The translations under genes were made by a program, and so were the position numbers. Positions 1 to 12,960 of a stretch of 64,000 nt of DNA are shown in pieces; within the stretch, counting starts at the first letter, position 1; each line of letters opens with the position of its first letter. The stretch is from Edolisoma coerulescens (Eukaryota; Chordata; Aves; Passeriformes; Campephagidae): positions 186,001 to 250,000 of the forward strand of contig VWZW01007171.1 of assembly GCA_013397115.1 (NCBI GenBank), written 5' to 3'. A model generated the notes under the pieces. The model did no database searches. It was given only the letters and a program-made list of their open reading frames with translations, and had not been told where the DNA came from.

Positions 1-2557
1 TCACTGGTAGAGACACAAAAGCCACACAAAGGCCACCAGGTTTTGGAGCATGGCTTCTACGCATGTGAAGTGTGACAAGGCCCAAAAATAGCTCGAGTGA
101 AACCTCAGCCCCATCAGACAAAGTGCTGAGCAGACAGGGACCCCGAGACAGGCTCTGACCGGGAGAATGCGAATCTCAATTGTCGGAGCACGGGAGAAAG
201 CAAACATTAAACCTATCTTGCAGATGGGCAGCAAAGGCACAGAGCAATTAAGGTTCTGATTTGGGAAAATGCTTAAGAACATACATGAATCCCACTGAAG
301 TAATTAATTTCAGCTCCTGGGGAATGACTTTAATGAAACAAGACCTGGGAAATTGCCTGCAGCCACTCCTAAGCTTAGGAGTGAACCAAATGTGGGCTCT
401 GTCTCCAAAGTCTCATTTTAGTAACTTCAGTGGTGTCCTTGCTCCGTCTCACTGGGGTCCTCCCTATTGGCTTTGTTTCTGACCAGAGAGCACCAAAGAA
501 GGAGCTGGACATGTGAATGCAGATCAGGAAAACTGGTGGTCGGGGATCCTTCTGCCTGAGTGAAGAATATCAGCTGGGCTTTTATTGATCTTAGTTAATT
601 ATTTTGCTGTTTTTCTTACTCTCTTCTATATTATCCTTTTTAATATTGCAATTTTAGCTGTTGAGAGGGAAGGAAAGACAGCGGTGCTCTGTCAAGCTCA
701 TTTACCAAACACAGTCCTGCCCTGGAGCCCTGACACAGGTTGGATGGTGCAGCCCTGGCATTTTAAGGTGGCACCATGATCTTGCTGTCCATTGTGCCAT
801 GCTGCTGCTGCTCCCCTCGCTGTGACCTGCTGCTCTGCCTGTTCCTGGAAATAAAGCTGGGGGCTGAGCCCACCCAGGCCTGCCACCTGTTTGCTTACAG
901 GTCCTCTGCACAGGGCCACCCAGCTCAGCACCAACATCACTGGGGGTGACAATACGGGCAGGAGGGATGGGGGTGATGAGATCTGCTGCCCAAACTGGGT
1001 CATGCACTAGGGGGGCTGTAAGGTTTGCTTGTGGGTTTATTTCTGAGCAAAGGTCAGGTGGAAGGAAAAGAAAAAGGGGGGGAAATGGCATTTCTCTTCC
1101 AAATGTGCATGCATTGGGTGACATATCATTACACTAAGTTGTTCAGGTCTCCATTAAAACCCAGCAAGTAATGGACTTGTAGCTAAATTAGGAGATAGCT
1201 GAAATAACTTCTCCAATTGAGCTTAACTTTAAAAATATTCAGGACTTTTTCTTTTCTTCACAAACAAAAATAATAGCCAGTATTACTTCAGGCATGTCAA
1301 TGAAAAGACATGTAATATTTTTTTCCAGAACTGAAGTGAAACATTTTTTAATACTGCTTTGGTTTCCTACTCATATGCTCTGCATGTTTTTCTTTTCTGC
1401 AAGATACTATTTCTATCAAATAGCGAGTTTCTATCAAAAGGAAATATATCAAAATATTTACTTTTAGTCTCTTGAAACAAAATGTTCAAACTTTTTCAGC
1501 TGAAGCTTTTCACAGACCCAGAAAGGAGTTCTCCTGTCTTCCTACATGACAGAGTCAGGGCAGTGATTGTTCCTCCATCCCTTCTTGTCATCTCCCCTCT
1601 GCCATTTTGAAGATTTTAAGCTGTGACAAGTCAATGGCATTTAACATCCCAAACATTTTCACTGAACAGGCATAGGGGAGACAGCTCATACTTCTCTAAA
1701 CACTGCTTCAGGCTCTGCTGCAGCTTTGGTTAGTCCAAGGGAGAGCACTCAATGCATTTTCTGGCAGCAATCACTCCAGCAAATGTTATCTCTTGAATCA
1801 CTTCTTTGATGTAGTGAAAATACCAAAAAATAAATCATGATGGTAGGACTGGGATGCTATCATGGCATGTGCTGGGCCAGTTGATTTGGGGCTGAGAGGA
1901 AGCTGGGTTTTTTTCTTGGTGCAGCTGTTTTCTCCTATCTATAGTCATTTGGACTTGGGGTATCTCAAGATAGTCCTTCTTCCTGAAAAAAGAGAAAAGA
2001 GTGTTTTCTTGCTCTTGATTTTCAGTCAGCTGGTTTGACAGCTGCAGAGGAGTTACTTGCCATCCTGAAGGCTGGCTGCCACCCGACTACACAGTCTATA
2101 TTACTTACAAAAGCTTTTGTCTTTCTCTGGTCACCAGTGCTGCTGTTCTTGTGTTTGGTTTACGATCTGTTGCTAGAGTGTATTTCCCTGGCTGGGAACT
2201 GGCCACATTTTGCTGATGTCTGGCATGTGCTGCTCTGCTTTTAATTCATGTAATTGTTAAGCTGGAAATACCTATTAACTTGTTATCATCTTGTGTTGAA
2301 CAGAGTTCTGGTGAGCAGACACCAAGGAGCTGCAGCACAGTTGTTTCTGCTCACCCGCATCATTCTCTGAGCTGAGTACAAAGCATATGTGTTTCCTCAT
2401 TTCACAGCACACAAGTGTAATAGGTATCACATTGTGTGATTCCTCTTTCTTTGATTAGGCTCGCAGGAAACTCACCTCCTCCCACTAGTGAGATCCACAT
2501 GTGTGTCCTTCCAGGGCTGCATTGCTAGACATTGCCGTAAGTAACCCTAGATTTCTA
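1..2557. other. Non-coding stretch before the first CR1 copy
   Basis: I see no gene here. Most of it is AT-rich unique-looking sequence. The exception is a GC-rich patch at about 700-1010, which holds open frames on both strands and an AATAAA hexamer at 850-855. A pyrimidine-rich run ending in ACAG follows at about 885-900 and resembles a splice acceptor, but no coding frame continues from it. The open frames here are short and overlap each other, so I treat them as chance. Confidence 0.6.
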
Positions 2558-4876
2558 GCACGAACTTTCCTGGAATATGTTGGTGATAACTTCCTTCTCC
2601 AAGTGACAGAAAAACCAACGAGGAGTGGTGCTATTCTGGACCTTGTTCTCACGCAGGAGGAGGGGCTGGTGAAGAATGCGATGCTCAAGAGCAGCCTGGG
2701 CTGCAGTGACCCTGAAATGGTGAAATGCAAGATCCTTAGGGCAGAGAGGAGGGTGCACAGCAAGCTCACTTCCCTGGAATTTAGGAGAGCAGGTTTTTGC
2801 CTCTTCAGGGATCTGCTTGGTAGAGCACCATGGGATAAATCTTGGAGGGAAGAGGGACCCACGAGAAATGGCTAATATTCAAGGATCACCTCCAAGCTCA
2901 GAAGTAATGCATCCCAACAACGAGAAAGTAAATCAAAAATGCCAGGAGGCCTCCATGCATGAACAAGGAGCTTCTGGACAAACTCAAACACAAAAAGGAA
3001 GCCTACAGAGGATGGCAGCAGGGACAGATAATATGGGAGGAATACAGAGAAATTGTCTAGGCCTCCAGGTATCAGGCTAGGAAAGCTCAAGCCCTGTTAG
3101 AATGAAATCTGGCTGGGGATGCCAAGAGTGACATGAAAAGTTTCTATAGGTACGTTGACAACTAACGGAAGACTAAGGGAAAATGTGGGCCCTCTCCAGA
3201 AGGAAACCTGGTTATCTGGGATATGGAGAAGGCTAAGGTACTCAGTGACTGTTTTGCCTCAATCTTCACTGGCAACTGCTCCAAGCACATCACCCATATT
3301 GCAGTGGGCAAAGGCAGGGAATGGGAGAATGAAGAATCACACACTAGCAGAAGATCAGGTTTGAGACCACCTAAGGAATCTGAAGGTGTACAAGTCCATG
3401 GGACCTGATGGGATGCATTCACAGGTTCTTAGGGAACCAGCAGATGAAGTTGCTAAGCTATCATCATATTTGAGAAATCATGGCAGTCCCATGAGGTTCC
3501 CACTGACTGGAAAAGAGGAAACATAGCCCCCATTTTTAAAAAGGGAAAAAATGAAGACCTGGGGAACTACAGGCCAGTCTTACCTCTGTGCTTAGCAGGA
3601 TCATGAAGCAGATCCTCCTGGAAATTGTGCTAAGGCACATAAAAAATAAGGAGGCAATTCGTGACAGCCAACACAACTTCTTGAAGAGCAACTGACACAA
3701 TCTACCTGGACTTGTGCAAAGCGTTTGACACTGTCCCACACAACATCCTTGTCTCTAAACTGGAGAGACATCGATTTGATGGATGGACCATTCAGTGGAT
3801 AAGGAACTGACTGGATGGTCACATTCAGAGAGTTGTGATCAAAGACTCGATATCCAAGTGGAGTCCAGTGACAACTGGTGTTCCTCAGGGGTCAGTGCTG
3901 GGACCGGCGTGGTGTCACATCTTTGTCAGTGACACGGACACTGGCATCGAGTGCACCTCAGCAAGTCCACTGACGACACCAAGCTGTGTGCTGTGGTCAA
4001 CGTGCTGGAGGGAAGGGATGACACCCAGAGGGACCTTCACAGGCTTGAGGGGTGGGTCTGTGCAAACCTCATGAAGTCCAACAAGGCCAAGTGCAAGACC
4101 CTGCATCTGGATCAGGGCAATCCCAAGCACAAGTACCGGATGGGCAGAGATGGATTGAGAGCAGGCTTGAGGAGAAGGACTTGGGGATTTTAGTGATGAG
4201 AGGCTCAACACGACCTGGCAATGAGCACTCTAGCCCAGAAAGCCAAACATGTCCTGGACTGCATGAAAGCAGTGTGGGCAGCAGGGTGAGGGAGGGGGTT
4301 CTGCCCCTCTACTCNNNNNNNNNNNNNNNNNNNNNNNNNNNNNNNNNNNNNNNNNNNNNNNNNNNNNNNNNNNNNNNNNNNNNNNNNNNNNNNNNNNNNN
4401 NNNNNNNNNNNNNNNNNNNNNNNNNNNNNNNNNNNNNNNNNNNNNNNNNNTGTGAAGACAGGCTGAGAGAGGTGGGGTTGTTCAGCCTGGAGAAGCAGAG
4501 GCTCTGGGGAGACCTTATTGCAGCCTCCCAGTACCTGAAGGGGGCTACAAGAGAGCTGGAGAGGGACTTTTCACAAGGACATGTTGTGATAGGACAGGGG
4601 ATAAAGGCTGTACACTGAAAGATGGATTGGATATTAGGAAGAAATTCTTCCCTAGATTTAGATTAGATATTAGGGAGAAATCTTTCTCTATGAGAGTGGT
4701 GAGACACTGGAAGGGTTTGCCCAGAGAAGTTGTGGCTGCCCATCCCTGGAAGTGTTCAAGTTCAGACATGACTTTGAGCAACCTGGTCTAGTGGAAGGTG
4801 TCCTTGCCCATGGCAAAGGAGTTGGAACTAGAGAATGTTTAAGGTTCCTTCCCACCATTTTTGTGATTCTATGAAC
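2558..4876 (+). mobile_element. CR1 LINE retrotransposon, 5'-truncated and decayed, with an assembly gap inside
   Basis: This is a copy of the avian CR1 non-LTR retrotransposon. The intact family encodes an endonuclease and reverse transcriptase (RT) that copy its RNA into the genome. The copy starts in the C-terminal part of the endonuclease (around 2558-2640, with the fragment AILDLVLTQEEGL). It runs through the linker at 2640-3370, then RT blocks: KSMGPDGMH near 3395, a KAFDTVPH block near 3718, and GVPQGSVLGP near 3870. The C-terminal domain resumes after the gap at 4451-4610. The order matches the family, but the reading frame shifts many times and carries stops, so no protein can be made. 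At the RT active site the two aspartates remain (3972-3977) but the two preceding residues are changed to Ser-Thr. The 3' end at about 4840-4876 has the typical CR1 form, with CTATGA close to the end. The 5' truncation is usual for CR1. The match is confident; the exact 5' boundary is not. Confidence 0.93.
4315..4450. other. Assembly gap (136 N)
   Basis: A run of 136 N lies inside the CR1 copy, between two parts of its RT C-terminal coding region. The length is not a round placeholder such as 100, so it may be an estimate. The coding sequence missing from the flanking pieces is CR1 sequence, so the gap probably hides only repeat. Confidence 0.99.
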
Positions 4877-7800
4877 TTTATTAATTTATCTCTGTTTGAA
4901 GAAGCTGCTGTGAATAAATGAGCAGTGGTGTAGCCACAGCTGTGGTGTCCACCCTGTTCTACTTCCAGTAAAAGACCTGCACCATTGTTTCCAAAGCCAC
5001 CAATGGGCTCAAGTGCATCAGTGACTCCAGACTAAGTCATGTTTTCCCAGGACTATGCAGATGGCAAACTCTGAAAGCACAGTCTCAACACAGGAAAAAA
5101 ATTATTCTTGATTGAGGTGTTTTAGCTCTGTATCAAGCACCTACAATTATGATACTTCTTAAGGCCTGACCATTCTCAGAAGAAGCTTAAAGTTTCATCC
5201 TGAAATTTGTGTCTACAGAATACGAATGTAGCATCTAAGGTGGGGGATTGATCAGTGGCTGCAGATTTCATTGCAAGTTAACTTTTACCTGAGTTTCTTG
5301 GAATGGTGATGTCCCGCAGGTGTGCCCAGGAGAGCTAATGTCTGGGAGGCTCATCCTGATTATGGCTGGGCTGTGCATGTGCACCCATGCTCACTGGCAC
5401 GAGGGAAATTGAGCAAGAGCAACATGGGGGTCTGCTGAAACACAGCTTCCTCATGAACTGGGCGACCATAAAAGAAGATTTGGAGGGGAGGCTGAAACCT
5501 CAACAGCTCCATGCTTTCTTCCTGGGCTTGAGATTTCTGAGTCTCAGCCCTTTCTTTTCCTGTAATTTGGATTTAAAAAGGCCTCTGCTGAATGGTTTAG
5601 TTTTAGGATTCCTACAGATCTTGCCTGGGGTCACTGCACCCGACCCAGGAGTGTGATAAATGCGCATTTGGGCAGACTCTGAGAGAGGCTGAGGAGCTTT
5701 CAGGAAAGGTGTTATGTGGGAGAGGACTGCAGCTAGGTATGCAACCTTCAGCCTTCTTCCTGCCTGTGTCTCAGGAGCCCTGGAAGAAGCCGGCAGAAGG
5801 TGAGAGCTCCTTGAATGTCTCTTTTGGAGAAACCAGCTTGTTCCTGGCCACTTTCCCAGATGCTCCTCAATAAAGCAGGAAATGGGAGCATGAGCTAGAC
5901 AGCACATAGCAGTAAGTCTGATCATTTTGAGACTGCTCCAAAGTCCTGGCTGCAGCAAGGTGTAATATTATCCTGATTGTCTACTTGTATGCATCTGCAT
6001 CAGAACCATTTAGGGCCCTTTAGGTTATACCTTAAGTCCTATTTACAGGCAGCTGTGAAAGCAGTCAAAATCATAGTACGGACCATGATTCAGCTGCCTT
6101 CCATCTACAGAATTCCTCATGGACAACCTATCATTTGCCTGCAGGAGATTTCTCTTGCTCCCTGTTATGGCCCCAGAAGCCTCCAGTGGCTAATACCGCA
6201 GAACCTCTGGCAAGGCCTGCTCTCCAGGCTCTCCTGGAGTGAGCCTGGCAGGCACGTTAGAGAAGGCAAACAAATTGCCCACCCACTGGCAACCAACTGG
6301 ATGTGATTTAAATAACTGTGTCCAAAGAGCTGTGAACGAACAAAGTATTTGATGAGTTAAGGAAGAGATCCCAGGGGGACGCTGGCTGTCGCCAGGAGGG
6401 ACGTTTGCTGAACTAACCTGCATGCTGGCATTTCCATGAGTTCATTTGAGATGGAATGAATCACAGGACAGTGCACCATTTTCTTCTTGATTTTGATGAA
6501 CAATGGAATGAGGTCAAACACCTAATATGAAATACTAACTCTGATAATGATGACAGACTTTATAGGGGCCTATTTTGCATTACTTAAATGTCTTTTAATA
6601 CAATATAATCAGTCTTCCAATGATGAATGAAAGCTGGAAGGTTTCCAGGTTCTTGTCATGCAATAACTGTAGTTCAGCTACGTCTAACCAGGAAGAACAA
6701 ATTTTAAACACACATTATAATTGGAAAGTAAGGTGGCAGATCTTAGCAACCAATGCTACATTAACTATCTCTCAAATAGTTCTGGGCCTTCTGGAATTGC
6801 CCTTTTGGGATTTACCCATCAATAAAGTGAGATCAACATGTGATACTTTACAAAGGTAAGACTGGAGATTGAAGTTTTATTGTTAAAAGGCATGTTTTAA
6901 GTTGTAAGGAGATGCCCTTCAGAAGAATTATATTTAAAACTATTCCAGGAAGCCAGCCAATGTACACAAGCATTTGCTGAAAGTATGTGAGAGATTTAGA
7001 AAAATATTTCCTGGATGAAACATTAACAGCACAATGTTTTAAAAGCAGAACTGCAAGAAATGCAAGAAGTTTAGGTGAACATCTTATTGAGATACAGGCA
7101 AACCGTGAGAATCCAGGACACAAAGCATCAGCTGCATGGTTGTGCTTCCACTGAGAGAGCTAAAGGATGTCATCAATATGGAAAATAAACAGACATGTTT
7201 CTCCTTACCAGTCATTCCTCACACATTTTGTCAGTTCGTGTTACCTGAAAGATCCTTCCATCTGAATTGCAAATGTAGCATTGCATTACTGCTCCATGGC
7301 TGAGTACCTCTGGGCATGGAAAAACTACAGATTTCAATATTTGTGCCACTGACCTTGCTGTTGGATGTTTCTTCTTCCCAGCTTTCAGCTGCTTAGTCTC
7401 ATTCACTCTGCCCATTCTGCTTCCCATTTTCCATCACCTAATTCGCTTCTCAGTCCTTTCACATTTTTTACTTCTGTAATGTCCTTCATCTGTTTACTTG
7501 CAACCACAAGGAGTCATCTCTGGCAATCCACAGATACAAATACGTACAATGTGTGAAGCTTATCTTTATTGCTTAAACAACTTTTCCTACTCTTTGTCTT
7601 TATCCTTTTTGTATCAAAACCACTTTGGCTTTGGATTTGAGACCCTATATTTTTACAGTAGCAATGATACCAAGGTGGTGCTGCCATGTACTGTACCTAG
7701 AGGTTCTGCCATAATAAAATAGCAAAAGAAACAAAGGAATGTGTAAAATAAATAACAATACTGAATGAGGAAAACTCAATGTCTATGGTGAGTTCTAGAG

Positions 7801-10800
7801 AAAGGTAAGAGAAAATTAATTCTTAGATATAAAGATTTACTCTGACGACTAGAATTGAGAGGCACACCTAGCACATCTGTGAAAGAATAGCAAATATTGC
7901 TGGAAAACAATCTTCATCACAAATAATGCAACAGATGCAACTACAAGCCACTCATTTAGAATTCACCACACTAATGTATTTTGGAGCAGCCGTGGTCAAA
8001 ACTATTCCAATGTGTGCACACTGAGTATCATACCACAAAAATTTTGCAAGCAAAGCTGGTTTGCAAGCTAGGATTTCCTGGGACAGATATGACATATTCT
8101 TCCACCATTTTTAGGAGAGCCTAGAGCTTTTAGACACACAGTTTAAGTTTAAAAGTACTTGTCTAGGCAGTCCAACACCATGTTGCATGACTTAGTGCTC
8201 CATCTGGGACAGTGAAGAGCAGTGTTGCCTGTTCAAGAATTAAGGAAGAACACTTTTTTTTTCTAAGAGTCAGTTTGAAGTTTTGGAAACTATTATTTGG
8301 TGGTATGGGATGCATCATTAACTTAGATATTTATAAATTTTGATTATTTTTCATGCCTGTTTCTGAGCAAAGTATTGTACCACAGAGCTGAATTTGCTCT
8401 GTCTTGTCTACTGCTCACTCTTTTCCTAAAATACTTTTTGAATTTCAAAAATACTCCTACATAGCTGTGCAGCGCTAGTGACTTTTCACGGAGTTTTACA
8501 GACATCATTGATTTTTCAAGTGGAAATAAATATGTAAGCCTTGATATCATATGCATCTGAAAGAATGCTTGCTCCAGCAAACTTAAGTAGTCACTATTTC
8601 CTGCGATCTACCAAAGCTGTGATGCAGATGTTTAGAATCAGGTTAATGACCATAACAGCTATTCAAGATCATGAGCTATGATCATCTGAGTGATCCTCTG
8701 TGGAAAGAAAAGACGGAATTGTACTGATTTTGGTGAAGAGTAAATATATATTCCTGCTGGAGCCAAATGGACTTTGAAATATGCTGAATCAGTATTTTCA
8801 AACAATGCTGAGCAAGGTCTAATTGCAGCTTTGTAGAAGGCCTACGAGGTGGAAGCCTCCGGAAATCTCCCTACAGACCTCCAAGAGGAACAGTGGTTTT
8901 TATTGGATCAAAGACTACATCAGACCTGGAAAACCTAGTCCAAATGGGAAGTCTTTCAATTATCACATGCTGCAGAACTACAATTCATACTGTACAAAAA
9001 AAACAGTCAGTGTGACAAGTCCTGGATATTTCAAAGTGAGAGTTAAGCCATGTATGGAATAACATTCTTCATTTCACATAAGAGCTCAGCACTTTAAGCT
9101 TGTGAGATGATGCAGGTGGAAGAAAAATCTCAAAGAAAGAGATATTTAAAATTTATAACTGGTGCAGATGGCTTAGATGGTTATAATTTGCATTGTAATA
9201 ACAAAACTGGCACCAGACACCTTCCTGAAATCTGTTATTCAGACTTGCAAAACATGGATAAGGACATGATTCTAAGTAGATAATATCTAGAGAACTTATT
9301 CTAGAATGAAAAAACCCTCAAAGGACTGAGTTTCTTTTTGGCAGATAGCAGGGTTCAAGAGCACACTAGATAACAATTTTACATTTCAAGATGCTAGAAG
9401 ATATCAGGACTGCAGCAGATGCTTCATGTCTGGAAAATAAGACTGAACTCTGCTAATTTTAGGGATGTTGTTTGGTGTCCTAAATGTTTAGGGCCAGTAT
9501 GAAAAGAGTTTCCTAAACAAATTACAGAGAACTTACAACAAATAACAGCATAAGGAGAACCTTATTGCTTTTCAGAACACAGTGTTTTGGAAGCCAGATG
9601 CAGTGATTCAAACTGGATTCTTAGGAGGTTCTGTATTTGTGTAATTTGCAATCATTGCTGCTTCAACTGGGTAAATTATTGTGCATAGTTCATTTGAAGT
9701 TGGTCTAATCTCTACATAAAACTTCACCAAAAAAATCATACAGTTAAATTCCACTGAACAAAAACATTAAAAAATCCTGGGCCTTGCCTTCTAGTAAATT
9801 TCGTATTAGCTGACACCATGTGGGTAATTTTTTCATGGCCAAAAGTATCTGCATATCAATATACCCATGTCTATATATGCTCAACCAATATTTTTTTCTC
9901 AGAATAACCCAATAAGAATTTTTAGAAACTAAAATTAGGTCAGTTCTCTTACAATTTTTTGTAGAGGTTACTGCAGAAGGAAATCTTTTTATCTGTAGAC
10001 AAATACACAACTGCTGTTCTGGTGCTGAAGGCACTGGGGTTTCAGCCCAGCTGTCCTGGTGGTCACTTGTGACATGAAACCACAAACGGCTCCAGTGTTG
10101 CATGAGCAACCTGGTCAAGTTAACAGAATAGTGGACTAAATGGTTCCTGCATTCAATACAATATGCTCTGAATTTCCATTTTGGGCAAATACATTATAAA
10201 CAGGTTGCCTCACCTTGACCAGGATATGCTTTAAAAATTATCTAATAGAATTGCAATTAGATCAAGATAAAGAATTGCTAGATTTTTTTTTTTCCCTGAT
10301 GAAGATTTTGTTCTGGCTAAATAAATCCTGCATTTTGCTTTGTAAGCTGGAGTATTTCCATTCTCTGTAAGTCTTCCAGTACAATCTTTCCTAACAATTA
10401 TCTCATTCTGCTTTCTCCTTTTTTTTTTCCCCCACAGGGTTTTTTTCCCCTTTAGCAAAGTCTAATTTGGCCTGATCCACCTACATATGCTCAGATTTCA
10501 AATTATTCATTTCAGATGTTCCTTCTACTTCTCAGCAGCATTTGTTTCCATCGTTTTCCATATGTCAACAGGTTATTTTGAAGCAGGCTCTCTTCCCACT
10601 TTGTCAGTAGGGTTAGCAATGTTTTCTGTGTGAGGACCATGGGTAAAAAAGACAATAAAAAATGACTGAAGCTTTCATCTGTCATTTGTTCATAACTCTT
10701 ACACAAATAACAGATAAAAATAATCCCTGATTTTCCTGGTACCTAACTGGTCATTCATTTGCACATCTTTTCTCATTAGACATCAACTGCCTTTGATTTC

Positions 10801-11479
10801 TCATGTTAATTTTGAGTTTGATGTTGTGACAGGTGTCAAGCCCAAGCAAAGGCACATGTTAATTATGTGGGATTTTGTTTCTGTTATTATACTGATTTTT
10901 CCTGAAGATACTTTCCCACTTCAGCATTGTGTACTTCCTCTGCAGTAATTAATCTTTCTCCATTTTTAGGCGTTTACTGCTCAACTTTTTTTTTTTTTTT
11001 AACAATGAAAGAAAAGCATGCAGCTCCTATTTTCCTTCCTATTCAAAGTATTTTTCTCTTACATATACATCATCATTAATTTAAAAAATTATTTTCTCCA
11101 ACATGTTGCTCTCTCTCAATCAGCCTTTTAATGTCCTACAAGAAACACTGAGCAAGATGGGAGAAGCTGAGGGTCTGTAGTATTGGCTGTGCACTGACCT
11201 GCTGCAATTTTCACGTTTTATTTTTGTAACCCTTCTGCATTAGCTATTTTACAGGGCTTCAGGAGAGCAGAGATTTTTTGTGTAATTTCTCTCTCCTTTA
11301 ATATATCAGTTCATTCTCAGAATGAAAACCATTTGGTATTTTTTGAAAACACAGAGTTTGTTTTAATTGGCAAATACTGCACTTTGAAAGGGGCTAGAAT
11401 TTGCACTATTACAAACCTTTCATGCAAACACAGTGTTTCCAATTCAGTCATATTTTTTATTTAAATTTTAAGGCATACT
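4877..11479. other. Non-coding stretch without recognisable repeats or genes
   Basis: I see no gene, RNA gene or clear transposon here. A moderately GC-rich part at about 5330-5960 contains a 152-codon open frame on the minus strand (5958-5500) that opens with TTG and has no recognised domain. The rest is AT-rich. A T/C-rich region at about 10280-10450 and a run of 15 T at 10986-11000 are simple low-complexity sequence. A few bases near 10105-10170 resemble a CR1 tail, but too weakly to call. Confidence 0.55.
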
Positions 11480-12060
11480 TTAAAAATAATCTGCTTTGCA
11501 GATAGTCCAGTTGGTAACAACCAGGCTTTGCATAATGCCTAGCACAAACTTTGTGCAGACAGCCAAACAATAGAAGGCCTGTGTCCAACTTGACAAATGT
11601 TAGATGCAGATTTCCATTGTCTCGCCTGGAGTTTAGACTGCGTCAGGGAATTTCTGCTGAGATTTTATTCATTGCAACCGATTGTTAAAAATCACACCCT
11701 AAATCCAAAGTTATTAATAACGCATTCAACAGATGGCAGATTATTTTAGAAGAGCAAAATGCAATGGGTGATGCATTGAGTGTGATTTCTCCAAAATGAA
11801 TTTTTAACTCACAGTATTTGGCCCTAAATCCAATCTAATCAAATGTAATTTAAATTGCAGTGTGAAGCAAAGAAAAATATTTTTGTGCCTAATGTTGTAT
11901 TGCCATCTGAATCCCTGAGCCTTAAGAAAATTGTCTATCGTGTATTTAACAAATTTATTGGAAGACGGAAAATAGCATGATTCAGCAGGAAAATGCCATA
12001 CAAGTGAAAGAATATAGATATTTGCACCGAACATGTGGAAAACAAAAGATTTTTGAGAGG
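11480..12060. promoter_or_regulatory. Possible conserved regulatory element (candidate only)
   Basis: This stretch is free of recognisable repeats. It is dense in homeodomain-type TAAT/ATTA cores (for example ATTAATAAC at about 11713) and has an E-box CAGATG at 11730-11735. The texture resembles conserved non-coding elements in vertebrate gene deserts. This is inference from motif content alone: such cores are common by chance in AT-rich DNA, and conservation could not be measured. It has no coding potential; the 76-codon frame on the minus strand is unremarkable. Confidence 0.25.
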
Positions 12061-12359
12061 GTTTTATTAATTAACCTGCTCAGGATTTGTAAAGCTGGAA
12101 TCTATATATATGACCAACCATTCCTCCCTCTAAAAACAATTCTAAGGTTTTAAAGCTCTTTGCAAGGCTGATGAAATGGAGCTGGACTTTGTGATCACTC
12201 AGTGCTAAAGCAGCCCCTGTGAAAAATATTGCAGTAGCAGAAGTCCAGAGAGGGAAAACTTACTGAGCATCACCTTTCTCTGTAGACCTAGAGGAAGCAG
12301 TGCTGTTACTTGTCTGTAACAGGAAATAGTTCTCCCCATCTCACCAGCTCTGCTATTTG

Positions 12360-12960
12360 TTTTCCTGGTGATATATCAGCAAGTTTCTACCTGTTCTTGC
12401 ACCTGATGAGAGCTCAGCAGCTGAGGCAAGTGACTATTCCAGCACCTATTTACAGCACAGTCTGCATATGAATAACCTGCACAGATGCTTAGATTGCATT
12501 TTTCATCCCTTTATGCCTTAATGGGATGGAGGAAGCACCAGTTGGCTGTCAGAAGCGGTGCCCTGTGGAGCTCGACTGGGTTGCTCATTTACGACCTGAA
12601 TGCAGAATTCAGTTCCTTCACGGTGCAGTCAGGACAGTATCAAAGGAAACCCATATGTGATGGAAACTGTGCTCTGGTTCCTCCTTCGGGAGATGTTACA
12701 GCCCTGTAGCGCTAATGAAAGGCCGACTATACTGTCAAAACATAATTAAAATGTAAACTAATCTCAGTGCAGAAGGGAAGGTGCAGCACCTGCCTTTATC
12801 AGCCTCAGCCATGACTCACTGCTCTGTGGCGTAAGAAGCCCAAATGAATATGCAGTTGGAGCTCAACCCACGCAACTCTGCTCTCAACTATCAGTAACAA
12901 CACCAGGAGAGACATATCTTGCAGAAGCAAAAGGAAAGCCTTTCTTTAGGAAATTTTATT
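12360..12960. promoter_or_regulatory. Possible enhancer-like element (candidate only)
   Basis: This is a repeat-free block with more balanced base composition than its surroundings. It contains an E-box CACCTG at 12787-12792, an AP-1-type site TGACTCA at 12812-12818, and an octamer-like ATGAATATGCA near 12844. Clustered sites of different factor families within 100 bases are compatible with an enhancer. The call is inference; no alignment to other species was possible. A 74-codon open frame at 12485-12709 lies inside but has no recognised domain. Confidence 0.25.

Noticed and set aside
2501..2875. 124-codon open frame as a host gene
   Set aside because: It is the endonuclease end and linker of the CR1 copy.
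5500..5958. 152-codon open frame on the minus strand
   Set aside because: It opens with TTG, has no recognised domain, and no splice or promoter evidence supports it.
10105..10170. Possible CR1 tail (GAGCAACCTGGTCAAG and GTGGACTAAATGG)
   Set aside because: Two short resemblances without the CR1 end motif. Too weak to separate from chance.
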